DNA from: Bacteroidales bacterium
Lineage (GTDB): Bacteria; Bacteroidota; Bacteroidia; Bacteroidales; JAFGUD01
NCBI GenBank assembly: GCA_016936595.1
Contig: JAFGXO010000016.1
Coordinates: forward strand, 1 to 51,211
DNA: 51,211 nt
Direction: 5' to 3'
A model generated the notes under the pieces. That model was not told the origin of the DNA and searched no databases. It worked only from the letters and a program-made list of their open reading frames with translations. A program made the translations under genes and the position numbers. Below, piece by piece: positions 49,437 through 51,211 of the stretch. How positions within the stretch are numbered: position 1 is the stretch's first letter; every line of letters starts with the position of its first letter.

Positions 49437-51023
49437 TTAAAGTAAAACTAATAATTGCGAAAAAATTATTACCAACACTAAGGCAAAAGGATAAACTGTT
49501 GCATAAGCTACCGGAGCAGCGTTAGTGTCTGATTTTGATTGAACTACACCTAATCCCGGAGTGCTTGTCATAAGTCCGGTAATTAAACCAAGAAGTGTTA
49601 AAAAATTAAATTTGAATATATATCGTCCAATTAAAATACCTAAACATATAGGACTAAAAGTAATTAAAATGCTAATTAACAGTAAATAAACACCTAAATC
49701 TTGTATTGTTTGAACTAAATTTACTCCGGCTTGGGTTCCAATAACGGCTAAAAATAATGCTAAGCCTAATTGCCTTAATAATTGATTTGCCGACGATGAA
49801 AGTGTCCATAATATAGGACCTGTTTTGCCAATTCTGCTTAATAATAAACCGGCAATTAGAACTCCTCCGGTATTTCCGAGCGAAAAATCAAATAAATTAC
49901 CAATAGGTATTTTAATTTTTCCAATAAAAACTCCTAATAAAACTCCAAGAAAAATAGGAATAAAATCGGTGTCGGAAAGTAATTTTTTGTTGTTTCCTAT
50001 AATTTCGGCTGCTTTATCTACGCCATTTTTTGAGCCGGCAATAAGTAATTTATCGCCAAATTTAAAATATGTTTCCGGTGTTGGAGTTATGTCAATTCCC
50101 GAACGTCTTATTTTAACTACACTACAATTGTATGCCGAAATATTAATGTTTTTATAGGTTTTATTTATTATTTTTTTGTTTGTTACAATTATCCATCTTA
50201 TATCGTATTTATCGGTTAACGGAATTTGCTTTTCTACTGGTGTTCCAAACACTAATTCTGCTTTTTTTAGTGCATCTTCGGTTCCTACAAGTCTAATAAG
50301 ATCGCTTGTAAATATTTGAGAATCACTGGTTGGTGTGTAAGCTTTATTGTTATGTAAAATTCTGGAGGCTGTTGTGTTTGTTATTTCTCTAAGATTAATT
50401 TCATGAAGATATTTTTCGTTTAAATTTGGATTAGTTATCTCAAAAGTTTTACCCGAAATTTCCGGAAAATCTTTTCTTAATGATGCTAAATACTCGCTCT
50501 CTTCTTTTTTGAAGTCGATTTTAAGAATTTTAGGTAAAAAGTTTACCCCTAAAATAACTCCAATAATACCAATAGGATATGCTAAACCGTATGCAATAGA
50601 TACAAGCGGCGATTTAGAGGCTTCGGTAGCAGCAGCTAAACCCGGCGAACTTGTTAATGCTCCTGCAAAAGCACCTACATTTAGTTCTTTTCCGATGCCG
50701 GTTATTTTGCCAACAAAAAAGGCTAAAATTGCAGTTATTGATAATACGATAAATGATAATAATAAAAATTTTTGACCGTTTTTTCTGAATGCGTCAAAAA
50801 AACTTGGTCCTGTTTGCATTCCTACAGTAAAAACAAATATAACTAAACCAAAGTTTAGAAATATTTTGGGTATTTCAAACTGAAAATGTCCTAAAATTAA
50901 TCCTGCAAACAAAATGCCTGATAATTCAAGCGAAATACCCTTAATTTTTATTTTCCCGATTATTAAACCTAAGCTAACAACTAAAAATAATGCACCAATG
51001 CCTGTTTTTAAATATTCTATCAT
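49437..51023 (-). CDS. AspT/YidE-type putative transporter with central RCK_C domains
   Basis: 528 aa; duplicated membrane halves (LELSGILFAGLILGHF / GNTGGVLIAGLLLSRIG; GALTSSPGLAAATEAS / GLMTSTPGLGVVQSKSDTNAAPVAYATVYPFALV) around two TrkA_C-like segments. Confidence 0.9.
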   Translation of the reverse strand: MIEYLKTGIGALFLVVSLGLIIGKIKIKGISLELSGILFAGLILGHFQFEIPKIFLNFGLVIFVFTVGMQTGPSFFDAFRKNGQKFLLLSFIVLSITAILAFFVGKITGIGKELNVGAFAGALTSSPGLAAATEASKSPLVSIAYGLAYPIGIIGVILGVNFLPKILKIDFKKEESEYLASLRKDFPEISGKTFEITNPNLNEKYLHEINLREITNTTASRILHNNKAYTPTSDSQIFTSDLIRLVGTEDALKKAELVFGTPVEKQIPLTDKYDIRWIIVTNKKIINKTYKNINISAYNCSVVKIRRSGIDITPTPETYFKFGDKLLIAGSKNGVDKAAEIIGNNKKLLSDTDFIPIFLGVLLGVFIGKIKIPIGNLFDFSLGNTGGVLIAGLLLSRIGKTGPILWTLSSSANQLLRQLGLALFLAVIGTQAGVNLVQTIQDLGVYLLLISILITFSPICLGILIGRYIFKFNFLTLLGLITGLMTSTPGLGVVQSKSDTNAAPVAYATVYPFALVLVIIFSQLLVLL

Positions 51024-51211
51024 TTAGTTTTTGTTTTAATTTCATCAAAAAAAATAAATATATTTTATTTAAATGCTTGATTTAATGTGTTTTATGGTTT
51101 AAAAATAATTAAAATATTTGTGTTTATTTGGCAAAGCCTTTTTTACAATTATATGCAAATTAAAACAATTTGATTTTTTTAAAAAAGTAAATATAAATTA
51201 AAATAATAAAA

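Noticed and set aside
1-51211. CRISPR arrays, toxin-antitoxin, restriction-modification, retron, prophage or IS elements
   Set aside because: No regularly spaced repeats, transposase, integrase, reverse transcriptase, methylase or phage structural genes found among the ORFs.

Overview
AT-rich Bacteroidota (probably Bacteroidales-like) chromosomal segment, mostly single-copy housekeeping genes (rpsA, rnz, DAHP synthase/chorismate mutase, obgE, kbl, citrate synthase, queG, gldB, parAB, anmK). It also carries an accessory nutrient-uptake block: two SusC/SusD pairs, two lipoproteins and a T9SS-secreted Asp-box protein. I see no rRNA, tRNA, CRISPR array, transposase, integrase or phage module. The observations most worth follow-up are: (1) a SiaB/SiaC-type partner-switching set with one protein carrying two tandem SiaB (GHKL-like) kinase domains and three SiaC paralogs, one with Ser in place of Thr at the presumed phosphosite; (2) a trkH that is both split by an ATGA frame break and missing about 60 residues (two TM helices) between its first and second pore loops, with a junction at a GGM-like repeat; (3) a four-gene SusC-SusD-lipoprotein-lipoprotein unit resembling the B. 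thetaiotaomicron BT2264-BT2261 architecture, with no CAZymes, followed by a T9SS cargo gene behind a strong terminator; (4) an orphan LuxE-type acyl-protein synthetase, an orphan ABC ATPase, and a 750-bp gene-poor gap with an orphan terminator and an 18-bp direct repeat. All assignments come from reading translated sequence and remembered family motifs; no database search was run.
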